64,000 bases of DNA, taken from positions 1 to 64,000 of the forward strand of contig NZ_SRUZ01000010.1 of the NCBI RefSeq assembly GCF_004791165.1, written 5' to 3'. A program made the position numbers and the translations under genes. Position 1 is the stretch's first letter. Every line of letters starts with the position of its first letter. Positions 1 through 7,367 of this stretch are shown here, piece by piece. Below the pieces are notes generated by a model. It worked only from the letters and a program-made list of their open reading frames with translations, did no database searches and was not told the DNA's origin. The DNA comes from Mesorhizobium sp. M8A.F.Ca.ET.218.01.1.1 (GTDB lineage: Bacteria; Pseudomonadota; Alphaproteobacteria; Rhizobiales; Rhizobiaceae).

Positions 1-48
1 AACAAACCGTAGCCGCTCGTCCATGATCCCAGTTTCTCGCCAAACCAT
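1..48 (-). CDS. Transposase, IS481 family (N-terminal 16 codons only)
   Basis: The sixteen visible residues, MVWRETGIMDERLRFV, match the start I recall for IS481-type transposases of rhizobia, which continue into a helix-turn-helix and an rve integrase core. The ATG at 48 is preceded by a strong Shine-Dalgarno sequence (GGGAGG) seven bases upstream. The gene is cut by the window edge, so it cannot be judged whether it is intact. Only the start, the ribosome site and the signature residues are seen; the family is recalled from memory and was not searched. Confidence 0.65.
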   Translation of the reverse strand, partial: MVWRETGIMDERLRFV

Positions 49-127
49 CGCCGGTCCTCCCGGCGGACAAGAAAACTGTCACCCATGCTATCGGTCCATT
101 CTGTTACCTATCTATCCGGTTCGGACA
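1..127 (-). mobile_element. IS481-like insertion sequence, end fragment cut by window edge
   Basis: This is the 5' end of an insertion sequence that continues past the left edge. It contains the first codons of a transposase (1-48, minus strand) and about 80 bp of leader. Reading inward on the minus strand the DNA begins TGTCCGAACC at 127, and a TGT end is what IS481-type elements usually carry. I therefore place the outer boundary near 127. The partner end and the target duplication are outside the window, so the boundary is inferred. Confidence 0.6.
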
Positions 128-136
128 CCGGGACCT

Positions 137-160
137 TCTCCCCGTATAGTGACGGGGAGA
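137..160. repeat. Short palindromic repeat, TCTCCCCGT hairpin, copy 1
   Basis: Nine-base arms (TCTCCCCGT at 137-145 and ACGGGGAGA at 152-160) flank a six-base loop. The same arms recur at 230-253 and 7334-7359, so this is a dispersed intergenic repeat. Such hairpins can also slow or end transcription. Confidence 0.7.
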
Positions 161-229
161 GGGGCGCTATCCCTGGTGGTTTCGCCAACCTCCGACGTTG
201 CAAAAAAGCGCGGCTTTGCGGACGGCTTC

Positions 230-253
230 TTTCTCCCCGTCTACGGGGAGAAA
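230..253. repeat. Short palindromic repeat, TCTCCCCGT hairpin, copy 2
   Basis: Eleven-base perfect arms (TTTCTCCCCGT at 230-240 and ACGGGGAGAAA at 243-253) are separated by two bases. It lies downstream of the SH3-domain gene, where it could also act as a terminator. The rest of 128-317 holds no gene that I can support. Confidence 0.7.
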
Positions 254-317
254 TGTCCGGCAGGGCGATGAGGGGCAGCGCAAACCCCGGCAATTGAGCA
301 GCCATTGCAAAAGCCGC

Positions 318-1100
318 CTAATCCCCCAGCACCACCGTATCCATGATCTCGAAGCGCTCGGACACACCAATGCGGATCATGTTGAGTTTGCCTTCCCTGG
401 TGAAGCGGAAGTCGCTGCCGGCGTCCGAGCTTGCCGGCAGGCCGGCATCGAAGGAGATGACGCGGCTGCCGCCATCGGGCCAGGTCACGGTCACGTCGGC
501 CTTGTCCGTGCCCTTGCGCGTCACGTTCGCCGCGCAGAGCGCCATGGGCTGTCCAACGTAGCGGGCGCAGGGAATTTGCAGGGTTCCGTCCGCCGCCAGC
601 GCCAGGCCATAGGCATCCTGCATGGCGATCTCCGCCGCGGATTTCGGCTTGGTTTCGGGGCTGGCCGGCTGGGTCGTGCTGCCCAGCCGAGCGGTCAGGT
701 CGGGTGCATCTGGCGTCGCGCCGGTACCTCCTTCGGCGGGCGCGACGGCAGACGTATCCGCGGCCTGGTCGGGCACCGTCGCCGGATTGAGGGGAACGAG
801 ATAGCGTGCTGGCGTCCAGCCGGTTGCCTTGGGATTGTCCGATTCGATCTTGCACCAGGGGTGGCCGTCAATGTCGTTGCAGCCGAGGTTTCGGACGCTC
901 GCACCGGCGGCCAGGCGGGCCTCGGTCTTGCCGATCGGCGATGGCTTGGCGCGGACATTGAGCAGGTCGTCGGGAGCGAGCCCGGTGACAACGGAGATGA
1001 ACGGCGCCTCCTCGGCGACAGCCGGCCACGCCGCCATCATCAGCGGAGCGGCAATCAGCGCATGCAAACTTTGTCGGAGCGTAATCGTGCGCCTCATCAT
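318..1100 (-). CDS. Secreted SH3-domain protein
   Basis: A 260-residue exported protein. Residues 1-28 form a signal peptide (basic start, hydrophobic core, cleavage likely after AVA). Residues of about 33-95 look like a bacterial SH3 domain, with the usual LNVRAKPS stretch, a Cys pair (NLGC and PWC) and the GWTPARYL ending. Such domains bind peptidoglycan or protein ligands in the periplasm. The middle is Pro/Ala-rich linker and the C-terminal 100 residues have no recognised fold. The start is uncertain: ATG at 1100 or 1097, or a TTG at 1121 preceded by AGGGTG. It lies downstream of the phosphoesterase gene on the same strand with an 84-base gap. The cellular role is unknown. Confidence 0.75.
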   Translation of the reverse strand: MMRRTITLRQSLHALIAAPLMMAAWPAVAEEAPFISVVTGLAPDDLLNVRAKPSPIGKTEARLAAGASVRNLGCNDIDGHPWCKIESDNPKATGWTPARYLVPLNPATVPDQAADTSAVAPAEGGTGATPDAPDLTARLGSTTQPASPETKPKSAAEIAMQDAYGLALAADGTLQIPCARYVGQPMALCAANVTRKGTDKADVTVTWPDGGSRVISFDAGLPASSDAGSDFRFTREGKLNMIRIGVSERFEIMDTVVLGD

Positions 1101-1205
1101 TTGGCCGTGCGCCGTACTCAAATCACCCTGCCGCGGCGGTCTCGCCGCATGCCCGGCCGGTTTTATAAGGGACGACGCGCCGCCATGTAAGTCGGAAAAT
1201 TCAGG

Positions 1206-1982
1206 CTAACCATGGTGCTGGGCGGCTTCCGGCATGAAGCCGGTGCGCAGGCCGTGCGCCCATTCGGCGCGTCCCGCCTGTTCGGCCTGACGCGCCGCCG
1301 CCTCGTGGTCGTAGTCCACCGCGATCATCTCGAAACGATCCTGCCGACCGGCGTCGCCCAAGGTGACGATCCCGTAGCGGGCGTGCGGCGAGCCCTGTTC
1401 GGAGACATGCGCCGGAGGCGTGTCGTCGTCATAGGCAGGGCAGCCGATGCTGCCCGGATTGAAGATGACTGGGCCATTCGGGATGCGGATCAATTCCGCC
1501 CGGTGGCTGTGGCCGCAGAGCGCGATGCGGCAGGCCGGGTCGAGTGCCTTCAACCGGCGCCGGATCGCCGCCAGCGGCGCGCGCACCAAATGGCCATCGG
1601 TCACGGTATCGAGCAGATATTTCTCGTCATGGTCGGGGCGGGCATGGAAGGCGATGACGCCAGGCGCGATCTCAAGGGTCAGCGGTTGGGCGAACAGCGC
1701 ATCGCGCTGCGCCTGCGTCAGTCGCTCCTGCGCATAGACGTCGGACGCCCACATGGTTTCGTCGGGGGGATCGGCGGCGACGCGGCGGTCATGGTTGCCG
1801 CGCACCGTCGGCAAGTTGAGCGCTTGCAGCCGCTCCATCGTCTCGCGCGGCCACAGCGGCCCCGAAACGCAGTCGCCGAGATTGACGGTGAGGTCGGTGC
1901 CGCCGCGCCGCGCCAGGTCCTCGAGCACGGCGTCCAGTGCGAGAACGTTGCCGTGGATGTCGGCGAGGACGGCTATGCGCAT
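1206..1982 (-). CDS. Metallophosphoesterase family protein
   Basis: A 258-residue cytoplasmic calcineurin-like phosphoesterase of the YfcE/MJ0936 type. The metal ligands are visible in order: D8 and H10 (ADIHGN), D37 (GDCVSGP), N63-H64 (GNHDR), then GHSH and NPGSIG near the C terminus. These proteins hydrolyse phosphodiesters or phosphomonoesters at a two-metal centre; the substrate cannot be told from sequence. The start is fixed by MRIAVLADIHGN, which begins the first motif directly. An ArsR-type gene lies 66 bases upstream on the same strand, so the two may be co-transcribed. Confidence 0.85.
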   Translation of the reverse strand: MRIAVLADIHGNVLALDAVLEDLARRGGTDLTVNLGDCVSGPLWPRETMERLQALNLPTVRGNHDRRVAADPPDETMWASDVYAQERLTQAQRDALFAQPLTLEIAPGVIAFHARPDHDEKYLLDTVTDGHLVRAPLAAIRRRLKALDPACRIALCGHSHRAELIRIPNGPVIFNPGSIGCPAYDDDTPPAHVSEQGSPHARYGIVTLGDAGRQDRFEMIAVDYDHEAAARQAEQAGRAEWAHGLRTGFMPEAAQHHG

Positions 1983-2048
1983 GAGGAGGTTCCCGGTGGG
2001 TGGCAGGACCTGGTCTCCTCACCCCGCTTCGCGACTGAGAGGAAAAGT

Positions 2049-2405
2049 TCAGGCCGGCATTTCCAAATCATGGCCGCCGACCGCGGGCAGGGCGGTGTCG
2101 TCCGCGGCCGCGGCGATGACACTGTCGAGCAGGCCGGGGAAGCGGGCGTCGAGATCGGCCCGGCGGAGCGTGATCATGCGGTTGGTGCCGACCACCTCGG
2201 CGCGGGTGACGCCCGCCTCGCGCAGTTTGGCGAGGTGGTAGCTGAGATTGGTCTTGGAGGCGAGGTCGAGGAAGCGGCTGCAGTTCAGTGGCAGGCCTTC
2301 CTTGCTGGCCAGATAGCGCACGATGGCGAGCCGCGTCGGGTCGCCGAGCACGCCGAGCACGATGGGCAGGCTGATCTGGTCCGTATTGGGGTGTGGCAAG
2401 GTCAT
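2049..2405 (-). CDS. ArsR-family winged-helix repressor
   Basis: A 118-residue winged helix-turn-helix protein. LGDPTRLAIVRYL opens the domain and NLSYHLAKLREAGV is the recognition helix. It lacks the CxC metal site of ArsR/SmtB metal sensors (one Cys, in NCSRF), so a non-metal signal is likely. It is transcribed away from an MFS transporter, with an inverted repeat in front of that gene, which suggests it represses the transporter and itself. It may also be co-transcribed with the phosphoesterase gene downstream. Confidence 0.85.
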   Translation of the reverse strand: MTLPHPNTDQISLPIVLGVLGDPTRLAIVRYLASKEGLPLNCSRFLDLASKTNLSYHLAKLREAGVTRAEVVGTNRMITLRRADLDARFPGLLDSVIAAAADDTALPAVGGHDLEMPA

Positions 2406-2568
2406 GGCAGGAACCTAAGCACAGTTCGGGCCGATTTCAACGCGTCGATCCTGCTCGGCCCATACACACTGTTTCTCCTTTCGCGTGACCGTCCTGACAC
2501 AGGGCTGTCAGCATGGTTCAGCTATTTTGCCCTGGCTTCATTGACATCATGGCCTGTTATGTCCAATT

Positions 2569-2586
2569 GTTCAATAACTTTTGAAC
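2569..2586. promoter_or_regulatory. Inverted repeat, candidate ArsR operator
   Basis: GTTCAA and TTGAAC are separated by six bases, ending 15 bases before the MFS start codon. The position would block the MFS promoter or ribosome site. Assignment to the divergent ArsR protein is inference from position. Confidence 0.4.
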
Positions 2587-2601
2587 TAAGGACGCATCCC
2601 C

Positions 2602-3780
2602 ATGGACAAGAGAATCTTCTGGCTGGCGCTTGGATCGTTCGCGATTTCGACCGAAGGCTTCGTCATATCAAGCCTTCTGCCCGACATCGCCAGGGATGCC
2701 GGCATCTCCGTGCCGCTCGCCGGCTCGCTGATCACCGCCTTCGCGCTTGCCTACGCGATCGGCACGCCGATCCTGGCAACGCTGACCGGCGAATGGGACC
2801 GGCGCCGCGTCATCCTGTGGACGCTGGTGTTCTTCGTCATCGGCAATGTCGTCGCCGCCCTGAGTTCGTCCTTCGAAGTGCTTCTCGTCGCGCGCATCAT
2901 CATGGCGCTGTCGTCGGGCCTGTTCGCGGCGACCGCGCAAGGCACGGCGGTAGCGTTGGTCGATGACCATCACCGGGCCCGCGCCATTGCCGTCGTCGTC
3001 GGCGGCACCACGGTGGCGGTCGCCGTCGGCGCGCCGCTTGGCGCGCTGGTCGCGGCCATCGCCGGCTGGCGCGGCACTTTCTACGCCATTGCCGGCCTTG
3101 GCGCGCTGTCCGGCGCCATCCTGTGGTACCGGCTGCCACGCGGCATCATAGGCACCAGGCTGCCGCTGAAGCGCCGGCTGGCGGCGGCGATGCGTCCCGG
3201 CGTTATGCCGATCCTGGTGACGACGGCGCTTGCCCTCATCGGCGCGTTCACCGTGTTCAGCTTCATCGCGCCGCTGGCCATCGAAGGCGCCGGGCTGTCG
3301 CCGATCGCGCTTCCGGGCATGCTGCTCGCCTTCGGCGCAGGCGCCGTCATCGGCAACATTGCCGGCGGCCAGGCCGCCGATCGTTTCGGCGCGACGCGTA
3401 CCGTCGCCTGGTCGCTGGCGCTCTCCGCCGCCATGCTCGTCACCTTCTCGCTGATCCCGACCTTCCTGCCGCATCACCTCGCCGGACCGGCGCTGATGGG
3501 CATGATGGTGCCGTGGGGCATCGTCGGCTGGGCCTTCCCGCCGGCACAGGCGAGCCGCATCATCAAGCTCGCGCCGGACGCGGCGCCGATCGTGCTGTCG
3601 CTCAATGCCTCGGCGCTCTATCTCGGCGTGGCGCTGGGTGCTGTGGTGGGTGGAGCGGTATTGCGCTACGGCGCGCCGGCCGATCTCGGCCTGATCGCCG
3701 CGGCCTTCCCGGTCATCGGGCTCGGCATCGTGCTGGCGGGGCGGATGTTTGCCAGACCGGTAGCGATGCCGGCGGAGTAA
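2602..3780 (+). CDS. MFS transporter (DHA1 type)
   Basis: A 392-residue inner-membrane protein with twelve predicted hydrophobic segments. The first contains ISTEGFVISSLLPDIA, and the loop after helix 2 carries a degenerate motif A (TGEWDRRRV). The family exports drugs or metabolites by proton antiport. ATG at 2602 has AAGGA nine bases upstream. It is divergent from an ArsR-type repressor. The substrate is unknown; sugar-efflux or chloramphenicol-type pumps are the nearest relatives by look. Confidence 0.85.
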   Translation: MDKRIFWLALGSFAISTEGFVISSLLPDIARDAGISVPLAGSLITAFALAYAIGTPILATLTGEWDRRRVILWTLVFFVIGNVVAALSSSFEVLLVARIIMALSSGLFAATAQGTAVALVDDHHRARAIAVVVGGTTVAVAVGAPLGALVAAIAGWRGTFYAIAGLGALSGAILWYRLPRGIIGTRLPLKRRLAAAMRPGVMPILVTTALALIGAFTVFSFIAPLAIEGAGLSPIALPGMLLAFGAGAVIGNIAGGQAADRFGATRTVAWSLALSAAMLVTFSLIPTFLPHHLAGPALMGMMVPWGIVGWAFPPAQASRIIKLAPDAAPIVLSLNASALYLGVALGAVVGGAVLRYGAPADLGLIAAAFPVIGLGIVLAGRMFARPVAMPAE

Positions 3781-3824
3781 GACTGGCCCCAGACTTCGAT
3801 CTATGTTTTTACGCGGCCGCTTCT

Positions 3825-4289
3825 TCAGCTGGAAGGAGTGGCCGCGGGCAGTTCCAGGTTCAACGCGGCCACTTCATCGAGCGTGGCCCGCAGTTTCGCG
3901 GCCTGCTCGGCGCCGATCATGGCCTCGAATTGCCGCTGGGCAACGCTCCATAGCTTGATCGCCTCGTCGAGCTTGGCCTGGCCGGTCGGCGTCAGCCGCA
4001 CGCGCTTGACGCGGCGATCGTCCTTGTCGGCGAAGGTTTCGACATAACCGTCGCGAACCAGAGGCTTCAACGTGTGGCCGAGTGCCGAGAGATCCATGAT
4101 CAACGCCTCGGCAATGGCCCCCATCGCCGGCTCGCCGCCGACACTGATCTGGAAGAGCAGGCCGAACTGCGTGCCCTTCAAGCCGGAAGGCGCCAGCGCG
4201 TCGTCGTAGAAGCGGCCGAGCCTGCGCGCGGTGCGCCGCAAGGTGGCATTGTTGCACCGGCTGAATCCCGGCTCCTGAACGTCGGTCAT
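3825..4289 (-). CDS. MarR-family transcriptional regulator
   Basis: A 154-residue dimeric winged-helix regulator. The frame stays open further upstream, but ATG at 4289 follows AAGGAG by six bases and starts MTDVQEPGF, just before the dimerisation helix, so this start is chosen. The DNA-binding part includes IAEALIMDLSALGHTLKPL, and the wing is DKDDRRVKRVRLT, a typical MarR wing with DxRxxR. It is transcribed away from an SDR gene, with two matching pseudo-palindromes at 4461-4501. Control of the SDR and of itself is the likely role; the ligand is unknown. Confidence 0.85.
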   Translation of the reverse strand: MTDVQEPGFSRCNNATLRRTARRLGRFYDDALAPSGLKGTQFGLLFQISVGGEPAMGAIAEALIMDLSALGHTLKPLVRDGYVETFADKDDRRVKRVRLTPTGQAKLDEAIKLWSVAQRQFEAMIGAEQAAKLRATLDEVAALNLELPAATPSS

Positions 4290-4355
4290 GTCAACTCCTT
4301 GCCGGAGCATTTCCGGCGAAAACGGCATCGCCTCCAATGCTCTCGCTCTCTTCTT

Positions 4356-4402
4356 ACGCAATTCCGGGCGAAAAACCGCTGAGCGCTTTTGCTGGAATTG
4401 CT
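4356..4402. repeat. Rhizobial intergenic palindrome (GCAATTCC...GGAATTGC)
   Basis: The arms GCAATTCC (4358-4365) and GGAATTGC (4394-4401) flank a core that reads GGGCGAAAAACCGCT. I recall near-identical elements as very common between genes in Mesorhizobium. This copy separates the marR gene from its regulatory region. Confidence 0.55.
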
Positions 4403-4450
4403 CTGGCAGGGGCGCCGGCCCTGTCGCAGAAATAGTTTTCGCGGCTGCCG

Positions 4451-4501
4451 TTGACAAGATAGTGGCATATACCTATTTCGCCGAAAGTGGTATATGCCAC
4501 T
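4451..4501. promoter_or_regulatory. SDR promoter with two MarR-type operator sites
   Basis: TTGACA at 4451-4456 is a good -35 box, with TATTTC at 4474-4479 as a fair -10 at 17-base spacing. A 13-base perfect inverted repeat follows, AGTGGCATATACC at 4461-4473 and its complement at 4489-4501, with a 15-base spacer. Each half is itself a near-palindrome of the form GGYATATRCC, so these are better read as two MarR dimer sites. The first lies between the -35 and -10 boxes. Confidence 0.5.
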
Positions 4502-4579
4502 AATTGATATCAGGACAATGGGCTCGACCGCCGGCGCGTTCGTCGAAGCCGAATAAGAGCCAACAGAAGGAACGTGACA

Positions 4580-5374
4580 ATGAGCAAGAACGACAACAAG
4601 GGGACAGCTGTGGTAACAGGCGCTTCCTCGGGCATCGGCGCCGTCTATGCCGACCGGCTGGCGGGGCAGGGCTATGACCTGGTGCTGGTGGCGCGCCGCG
4701 CCGATCGGCTCGGGGAATTGGCCGAGAAGCTGCGCCATGCCTATAGCCGCAAGGTCAGCGTGATCGCGGCCGACCTGTCCGACGACGACGATGTGCGCCG
4801 CGTCGAGAAGGCGATATCAGCCGACGAGAGTGTGACGCTGCTGGTCAACAATGCCGGCCTTGGCGGTCAGGCAGTGGTGGCAACCGCCGACGCGGATGCC
4901 GCCGAGCGCATGATCAAGGTCAATGTCGTGGCGCTGACCCGGCTGACCCGTGCAGTGCTGCCGGGGCTTTTGGCGCGCAACCGTGGCGGGATCGTCAACA
5001 TCGCCTCGGTACTGGCTTTCGACACCTCCTTCGGGGGCATCTACAGCGGCACCAAGGCCTATGTCGTCAACTTCACCGAAGCGCTGCATCGCGAGGTCGC
5101 GGGCACCGGGGTGACGGCACAGGCGGTGCTGCCGGGCGCGACCCGGACCGATTTCTGGGAGCTTTCCGGCAGCGATATCGACCAGCTTCCGAAGGAAATC
5201 ATCATGACCGCCGACGATATGGTCGATGCCGCCCTTGTCGGCCTGGCGCGGGGCGAAGCCGTCACCGTGCCGGCGCTTGCCGATACGGGAAAGCTGGATA
5301 CGTTCCTCGGCGCCCGGCAGGCCTTCTATGGCAGCTTGCACGCCGACAAGCCGGCAGCCCGCTACGCGGCTTGA
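4580..5374 (+). CDS. Short-chain dehydrogenase/reductase (SDR)
   Basis: A 264-residue cytoplasmic NAD(P)-dependent oxidoreductase of the classical SDR type. The cofactor loop TGASSGIG lies near residue 14, LVNNAGLGG follows at about residue 92, the catalytic Ser is in VNIASVLAF, and Y and K are in YSGTKAY. A GTG two codons upstream is possible, but ATG at 4580 has GAAGGA at better spacing. The divergent MarR regulator and the paired operator in its promoter suggest induction by a small, perhaps toxic, organic compound. The substrate is not identifiable. Confidence 0.85.
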   Translation: MSKNDNKGTAVVTGASSGIGAVYADRLAGQGYDLVLVARRADRLGELAEKLRHAYSRKVSVIAADLSDDDDVRRVEKAISADESVTLLVNNAGLGGQAVVATADADAAERMIKVNVVALTRLTRAVLPGLLARNRGGIVNIASVLAFDTSFGGIYSGTKAYVVNFTEALHREVAGTGVTAQAVLPGATRTDFWELSGSDIDQLPKEIIMTADDMVDAALVGLARGEAVTVPALADTGKLDTFLGARQAFYGSLHADKPAARYAA

Positions 5375-5460
5375 GGCCACTTCGGTCTGGGACTCTGGCG
5401 CTTGTGCACATCTTCCGCGACTAGCGTGGCCGATCGGCCCGAGGCTTGATTGCCACGTGG

Positions 5461-5640
5461 TTCCCCCAATCCGTCGCGGCTTCGCCGCGCCACCTTTCCC
5501 CCCTCCGGAGGGAAAGGAAGGGAGCGCTACTGGGCGAGCATTGACGGCAAAAAGCCTGGCGCTTTTCCTCTCCCCCGTCGATCGGGGGAGAGGTGGCTCG
5601 GCGAAGCCGAGACGGAGTGGGGGTCGACCAGCGCGGCACA
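5461..5640. repeat. Two head-to-head copies of a double-hairpin intergenic repeat
   Basis: This is the main content of the 386-base gap between the SDR and lysE genes. Copy 1 has hairpin CGCGGC/GCCGCG (5475-5489) then CCTTTCC/GGAAAGG (5493-5517). Copy 2 is inverted: CCTCTCCCCCG/CGGGGGAGAGG (5567-5593) then CTCGGC/GCCGAG (5597-5611). Both end in a CCCCCA or TGGGGG flank. The rest of 5375-5760 shows no gene. Confidence 0.6.
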
Positions 5641-5760
5641 AGACAATTCACGCGCTAAGCCGTCATGCCACGCGATCGCCGCTACCAGCCGCCTGGAAAT
5701 GCGCGCGTCCCGTAGCGCTATGGCGGGGCAAGAAACCCAACTCCTGGAAGGCCGACGCTT

Positions 5761-6360
5761 CTAATGCGGCTGCCACATCGGGATGATCGAGGCGGCCAGC
5801 ACCAGCGCCAGCACGATGTTGAGCGCGCGCCATTGCCATTCGGTCTTGAGCAACCGTGCCAGCACCATGCCGGCCGCGCACCAGGCAGACAGCGAGATGG
5901 CCGCGGCAAGGCCGAAGGTCGAGCCGAGCAGCAGCGCCAGTTGTCCTGGCCCGTCGGCAAGCGCGGCGAAGGAGGCCGCCGCGCCCAGCCCCATCGCCCA
6001 GCCCTTCGGGTTCATCCACTGGATGCCGGCGCCGCCCAGGAAACTGTTGGGCCTGGCCATCGCCACATCGAGATTGGGTGGGCCGGCACGGCCGATCTTG
6101 ATCGCCAGCCAGACAAGATAGAGCGAGCCGATGATTTTCATCGCCACCTGTAGCGACGGCATGGCCAGCAGCAGGCCGGCCAGTCCAGCGCCGGCCGCGC
6201 CCGTCACCGTTGCGAGGCCGGTCGCACTTCCGACCAGCAGCGGAACGGAGCGGCGGAAGCCGAACCGCGCGCCTGAAGCGGTCGACAGGGTGGTGGCGAT
6301 GCCCGGCGTGGCGGTGGCTACGAAGGCAAACAGTATCAGCGGCAGAATAGGCTGGAGCAT
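5761..6360 (-). CDS. LysE-family amino-acid exporter
   Basis: A 199-residue inner-membrane protein with six hydrophobic segments. It starts MLQPILPLILFAF at ATG 6360 and carries the family features ATPGIATTLS near residue 20 and QWMNPKGW near residue 117. Members export lysine, arginine, threonine or homoserine lactones. The upstream in-frame ATG at 6435 would add 25 polar residues inside the regulatory region and is rejected. A LysR gene is divergent, as in the classical lysG-lysE arrangement, so induction by an accumulated amino acid is likely. Confidence 0.85.
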   Translation of the reverse strand: MLQPILPLILFAFVATATPGIATTLSTASGARFGFRRSVPLLVGSATGLATVTGAAGAGLAGLLLAMPSLQVAMKIIGSLYLVWLAIKIGRAGPPNLDVAMARPNSFLGGAGIQWMNPKGWAMGLGAAASFAALADGPGQLALLLGSTFGLAAAISLSAWCAAGMVLARLLKTEWQWRALNIVLALVLAASIIPMWQPH

Positions 6361-6398
6361 GGGGCATCCTCGTCGGGAGATCCATGGTAGACGCGGGC

Positions 6399-6416
6399 TT
6401 GCATCAGTAAATGCAA
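6399..6416. promoter_or_regulatory. Candidate LysR operator between lysE and lysR
   Basis: TTGCAT and ATGCAA are separated by six bases and fit the T-N11-A form of LysR sites. They lie 39 bases from the lysE start and 38 from the lysR start. A further ATGCAA half-site abuts the lysR start codon. Confidence 0.45.
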
Positions 6417-6453
6417 TGTTTGCGATGGTCCGCATTAGCGTCTATAATGCAAC

Positions 6454-7347
6454 ATGATCCGCAATCTCGACACCAGCCTCGTGCGAACCTTCGTCACCGT
6501 CGCCGACAAGGCCAGCATGACGGCGGCGGCGAACGCGCTGCACCTGACCCAGGGCGCGGTCAGCCAGCAGGTCAAGCGCCTGGAGGAGACGCTCGGCTGC
6601 AGCCTGTTCGAGCGCGACCGGCGCGGTCTGCGCCTGACCCATTCCGGCGAGCGGCTGTTCGACAAGGCCAGGCGCCTGCTCAGCCTCAATGACGAGATCT
6701 GGTCCGAGATGGCGGGGAGCGCTGTCGCCGGCCAGGTGCGGCTCGGCGTGCCCTACGACCTTGTCGGCACCTTGCTGGCGCCCGTCCTGAAAGCCTATGC
6801 CGAAGCCTATCCGCAGGTCGAGATATCGCTGCTCTGCGCCTCCTCGCCGGAACTGGCGGCGGCACTGGCGGCGGGAACCATCGACCTCGCGGTGATCGAG
6901 GAGCGGGTCGGCCCGACCTCGGGCGAATGCCTGGCCGTCGACCGGCTCGTCTGGGTCGGGGCGAGGGGCGGGGCGGCCCGCGCCAAGCGGCCATTGCCGG
7001 TCTCGATCGTTGCCGACACCTGCGCCTTCCGGCCGGTGGTGCTGTCTGCACTCAACGCGCATGGGCTGGAATGGCGCAGCGTGTTCGAGAACGGCAATAT
7101 CGACGCGACCACGGCGACGGTGCGCTCGGACCTGGCCGTCACCACATGGCTGGCTTCCACCGTGCCGGCGGATCTCGACATATTGCCGTTCGACGCCGGC
7201 CTGCCGCCGCTGCCGAATTTTGCCATCAACCTGCATCTGCCGGGGCATGGCGTGGGTACGGCTGCGCGGGAGTTCGCGCGGCATATCCGTGAGGGGCTGG
7301 GGCGGCGGGCGCAGGCGCTTGATGGTGCGCCCCTTCTCCCCGTATAG
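6454..7347 (+). CDS. LysR-family regulator of the adjacent LysE exporter
   Basis: A 297-residue LysR-type activator. Residues 1-60 form the winged HTH (SMTAAANALHLTQGAVSQQVKRLE) and the rest is a periplasmic-binding-like effector domain. It is transcribed away from a LysE exporter, as ArgP/LysG regulators are, so the likely effector is a basic amino acid. The last few codons and the stop lie inside a dispersed hairpin repeat (7334-7359), so the C terminus (ending LLPV) appears to be supplied by the repeat. That may have shortened or altered the original tail. Confidence 0.85.
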   Translation: MIRNLDTSLVRTFVTVADKASMTAAANALHLTQGAVSQQVKRLEETLGCSLFERDRRGLRLTHSGERLFDKARRLLSLNDEIWSEMAGSAVAGQVRLGVPYDLVGTLLAPVLKAYAEAYPQVEISLLCASSPELAAALAAGTIDLAVIEERVGPTSGECLAVDRLVWVGARGGAARAKRPLPVSIVADTCAFRPVVLSALNAHGLEWRSVFENGNIDATTATVRSDLAVTTWLASTVPADLDILPFDAGLPPLPNFAINLHLPGHGVGTAAREFARHIREGLGRRAQALDGAPLLPV

Positions 7348-7359
7348 GGACGGGGAGAA
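7334..7359. repeat. Short palindromic repeat, TCTCCCCGT hairpin, copy 3
   Basis: Ten-base arms (TTCTCCCCGT at 7334-7343 and ACGGGGAGAA at 7350-7359) surround a six-base loop. It sits between two convergent genes and contains the stop codon of the lysR gene, so it may serve both as a terminator. It is the same family as the copies near 137 and 230. Confidence 0.7.
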
Positions 7360-7367
7360 AGAACCAC

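Noticed and set aside
1212..2966. A 584-codon open frame spanning the phosphoesterase, ArsR and part of the MFS gene
   Set aside because: It crosses three supported genes in another frame.
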